Shown here piece after piece: positions 6,449 to 7,718 of a stretch of DNA of 7,718 nucleotides. Position numbers and translations under genes: made by a program. Below the pieces are notes generated by a model that saw only the letters and a list, made by a program, of their open reading frames with translations, ran no database searches and had not been told where the DNA came from. This DNA comes from Gammaproteobacteria bacterium (GTDB lineage Bacteria > Pseudomonadota > Gammaproteobacteria > GCA-001735895), in NCBI GenBank assembly GCA_021767985.1, contig JAASSH010000083.1:1-7718 (forward strand). Direction: 5' to 3'. Numbering within the stretch: the first letter of the stretch is position 1; every line of letters begins with the position of its first letter.

Positions 6449-7363
6449 ATGAGACTAATCGTTCATGGCCAGCAGGCCTACGGCAAGTCTGTTCTCGAGG
6501 CGATTCTCGAGAAGGACGTCGACGAAGTGGTGGCGGTTTACTGCGCGCCCGACAAGGAGGGCCGGCCGCTGGACCCGCTCAAGGAATTTGCGCTGGAGAA
6601 AGGATTACCGGTGTTCCAGCCCGAGTCCTACAAGAACCCCGAAGTCTGGGAGCAGCTCGCGAGTCACGATGCCGACCTGTGCGTGATGGCTTACGTATTG
6701 CTGTTCGTGCCCGAAGAGGCGCTCAACGTGCCGAAGTACGGCTCGATCCAGTACCACCCGTCGCTGCTGCCCTGGCACAAGGGTCCGAGTTCGATCAACT
6801 GGCCGATCATCATGGGCAAGGAAAAAACCGGGCTGACCATATTCTGGCCGGATAACGGCCTCGATACCGGACCGATCCTGCTGCAGAAAGAAGTCGATAT
6901 CGGCCCCGACGACACCCTCGGGTCGGTTTACTTCGACAAGCTGTACCCGCTCGGGGTCGAGGCGATGATGGAGTCGATCGAACTGGTGCGCGACGGTAAC
7001 GCGCCGCGGGTAGTGCAGGACCCGGACGACGGCAGTTACGAGGGATGGTGCCGCAAGGACGACGTGCAGATCGACTGGAGCAAGGGCACCGACGAGGTTT
7101 ATAACCTGATTCGCGGGGCCAATCCCCAACCGGGCGCCTGGACCACGTTCAACGATAACGAGGTCAAGATTTTCGACAGTCGCAAGGCCGATGCCAGCGG
7201 CGAACCGGGCAGCGTGTTGTCGATCGACGACAGCGGCGCGGTAATCGCGACCGGTGACGGTTCGATTCGCGTGATGAAGGTGCGCGCCGATGCCGGCAAG
7301 CTGGCGGTGGCGGACTACGCCGCGGAGTCGGGGCTCGCGGTCGGATCGAAACTCGGCAGTTAG
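6449..7363 (+). CDS. Stand-alone 10-formyl-THF hydrolase/formyltransferase-fold protein (ALDH1L N-domain-like)
   Basis: A 304-residue protein. The N-terminal part (about 1-200) is a formyl-transferase fold and the C-terminal part (about 205-300) is the small barrel domain found in Fmt and in the N-terminal hydrolase domain of mammalian 10-formyl-THF dehydrogenase (ALDH1L1/FDH). Closest recalled match is FDH: GSIQYHPSLLPWHKGPSSINW, IFWPDNGLDTGPILLQKE, SYEGW and NLIRGANPQPGAWT follow it almost segment by segment. Catalytic candidates are H103 and D139, spaced 36 residues like His106 and Asp142 of rat FDH. The Asn two residues before the His in Fmt-type enzymes is Q101 here; FDH also lacks it. 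It carries no aldehyde dehydrogenase domain. Likely 10-formyl-THF hydrolysis or formyl transfer in folate/C1 metabolism; a housekeeping Fmt is unlikely. Start: GGAGG 6439-6443 lies inside the longer frame from ATG 6437 and sits 5 bases before ATG 6449, the preferred start. Confidence 0.8.
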   Translation: MRLIVHGQQAYGKSVLEAILEKDVDEVVAVYCAPDKEGRPLDPLKEFALEKGLPVFQPESYKNPEVWEQLASHDADLCVMAYVLLFVPEEALNVPKYGSIQYHPSLLPWHKGPSSINWPIIMGKEKTGLTIFWPDNGLDTGPILLQKEVDIGPDDTLGSVYFDKLYPLGVEAMMESIELVRDGNAPRVVQDPDDGSYEGWCRKDDVQIDWSKGTDEVYNLIRGANPQPGAWTTFNDNEVKIFDSRKADASGEPGSVLSIDDSGAVIATGDGSIRVMKVRADAGKLAVADYAAESGLAVGSKLGS

Positions 7364-7394
7364 CCGCGTCGTTTGCGGACATAATAAATTTAAC

Positions 7395-7410
7395 GGCTGG
7401 AATACCAGCC
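7395..7410 (+). promoter_or_regulatory. Short perfect hairpin abutting the fhs ribosome-binding site
   Basis: GGCTGG (7395-7400) pairs with CCAGCC (7405-7410) across an AATA loop. The stem ends at the base before the Shine-Dalgarno AGAGGTAA (7411-7418). There is no T-run. A stem directly against the SD may tune ribosome access or protect the downstream mRNA after processing; this role is inferred. Confidence 0.45.
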
Positions 7411-7418
7411 AGAGGTAA
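7411..7418 (+). promoter_or_regulatory. Shine-Dalgarno AGAGGTAA of fhs
   Basis: AGAGGT ends 7 bases before ATG 7424 and fixes the fhs start. It is the same octamer as that before the CoA-transferase gene (5132-5139). Confidence 0.75.
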
Positions 7419-7423
7419 TACCA

Positions 7424-7718
7424 ATGAGTGACATAGAAATCGCCCGCGCGGCAACCGCACAACCCATCTGCGATATCGCGGACAAGGTCGGAATTCCCGG
7501 CGACGCGGTCATGCCCTACGGCAATACCAAGGCCAAGATCGATCCTGGTTATATCGAGTCGCTACAGGGCCGTCCCGATGGCAAGCTGATCCTGGTTACC
7601 GCGATCACGCCGACCCCGGCGGGCGAGGGCAAGACCACGACCTCGGTAGGTCTGCACGATGGCCTGAGCCGCATCGGCAAGAAATCCATCGTCTGTCTGC
7701 GCGAACCGAGCCTCGGCC
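7424..7718 (+). CDS. fhs: Formate-tetrahydrofolate ligase, N-terminal part (runs off the window)
   Basis: Ninety-eight codons are visible and the frame is still open at the window edge; the full enzyme is normally about 550-560 residues. It makes 10-formyl-THF from formate, THF and ATP in the cytoplasm. Seen: the N-terminal I-x-x-I-A-x-K-x-G-I-P pattern as [21 protein letters not shown], then the nucleotide-binding loop [15 protein letters not shown] (P-loop about residues 64-72) followed by [12 protein letters not shown] and REPSLG, all diagnostic of Fhs. The gene follows the formyltransferase-like gene by 60 bases. In this cluster it would capture the formate released by the CoA-transferase, feeding it to the C1 pool for assimilation or, run in reverse, recovering ATP from formyl-THF. 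Confidence 0.95.
   Translation, partial: MSDIEIARAATAQPICDIADKVGIPGDAVMPYGNTKAKIDPGYIESLQGRPDGKLILVTAITPTPAGEGKTTTSVGLHDGLSRIGKKSIVCLREPSLG

Noticed and set aside
6449..7363. Housekeeping methionyl-tRNA formyltransferase (fmt)
   Set aside because: The active-site segment and C-terminal part follow FDH/ALDH1L rather than Fmt, the Fmt-type Asn before the His is missing, and there is no def (peptide deformylase) neighbour.

Overview
This window reads as a single plus-strand catabolic gene cluster from a GC-rich proteobacterium (GC judged by eye, not counted). The gene families suggest Pseudomonadota: a tripartite tricarboxylate transporter (TTT), an FCD-type GntR regulator, and a formyl-CoA transferase resembling the Oxalobacter and E. 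coli (YfdW) enzymes. The genus cannot be named from the sequence. There are eight genes, all on one strand, with gaps of about 17 to 95 bases. No tRNA, rRNA, insertion sequence, CRISPR array or integrase was seen.

Layout. Positions 1-369 hold the 3' end of a TctC-type periplasmic solute-binding protein. A perfect 13-bp hairpin (381-410) follows, then tctB (465-971) and tctA (1008-2531), the membrane half of the same transporter. An FCD/GntR regulator (2549-3295) comes next. The metabolic block is a thiamine-diphosphate lyase/decarboxylase (3352-5100), a class III CoA-transferase very like formyl-CoA transferase Frc (5143-6393), a stand-alone formyltransferase/hydrolase resembling the N-terminal domain of 10-formyltetrahydrofolate dehydrogenase (6449-7363), and the first 98 codons of formate-tetrahydrofolate ligase Fhs (7424 to the window end).

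How the genes may work together (inference). TctABC imports a carboxylate and the regulator senses it or a product. The CoA-transferase moves CoA from formyl-CoA to the carboxylate, releasing formate. The ThDP enzyme cleaves the new acyl-CoA and regenerates formyl-CoA. Formate is captured as 10-formyl-THF by Fhs. If the substrate is oxalate, this is the known oxalyl-CoA cycle. However, the ThDP enzyme lacks the Tyr-Glu pair of oxalyl-CoA decarboxylases and looks closer to the ILVBL/HACL2 and bacterial 2-hydroxyacyl-CoA lyase group. The alternative is therefore a self-priming 2-hydroxyacid pathway: hydroxyacid to aldehyde or ketone plus formate. The formyl-THF-hydrolase-like protein next to Fhs is the second unexplained element, because hydrolase and ligase together would make a futile cycle.

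Several start codons were placed by Shine-Dalgarno position rather than at the longest open frame: tctB at 465, the regulator at 2549, the ThDP enzyme at 3352 and the formyltransferase at 6449.
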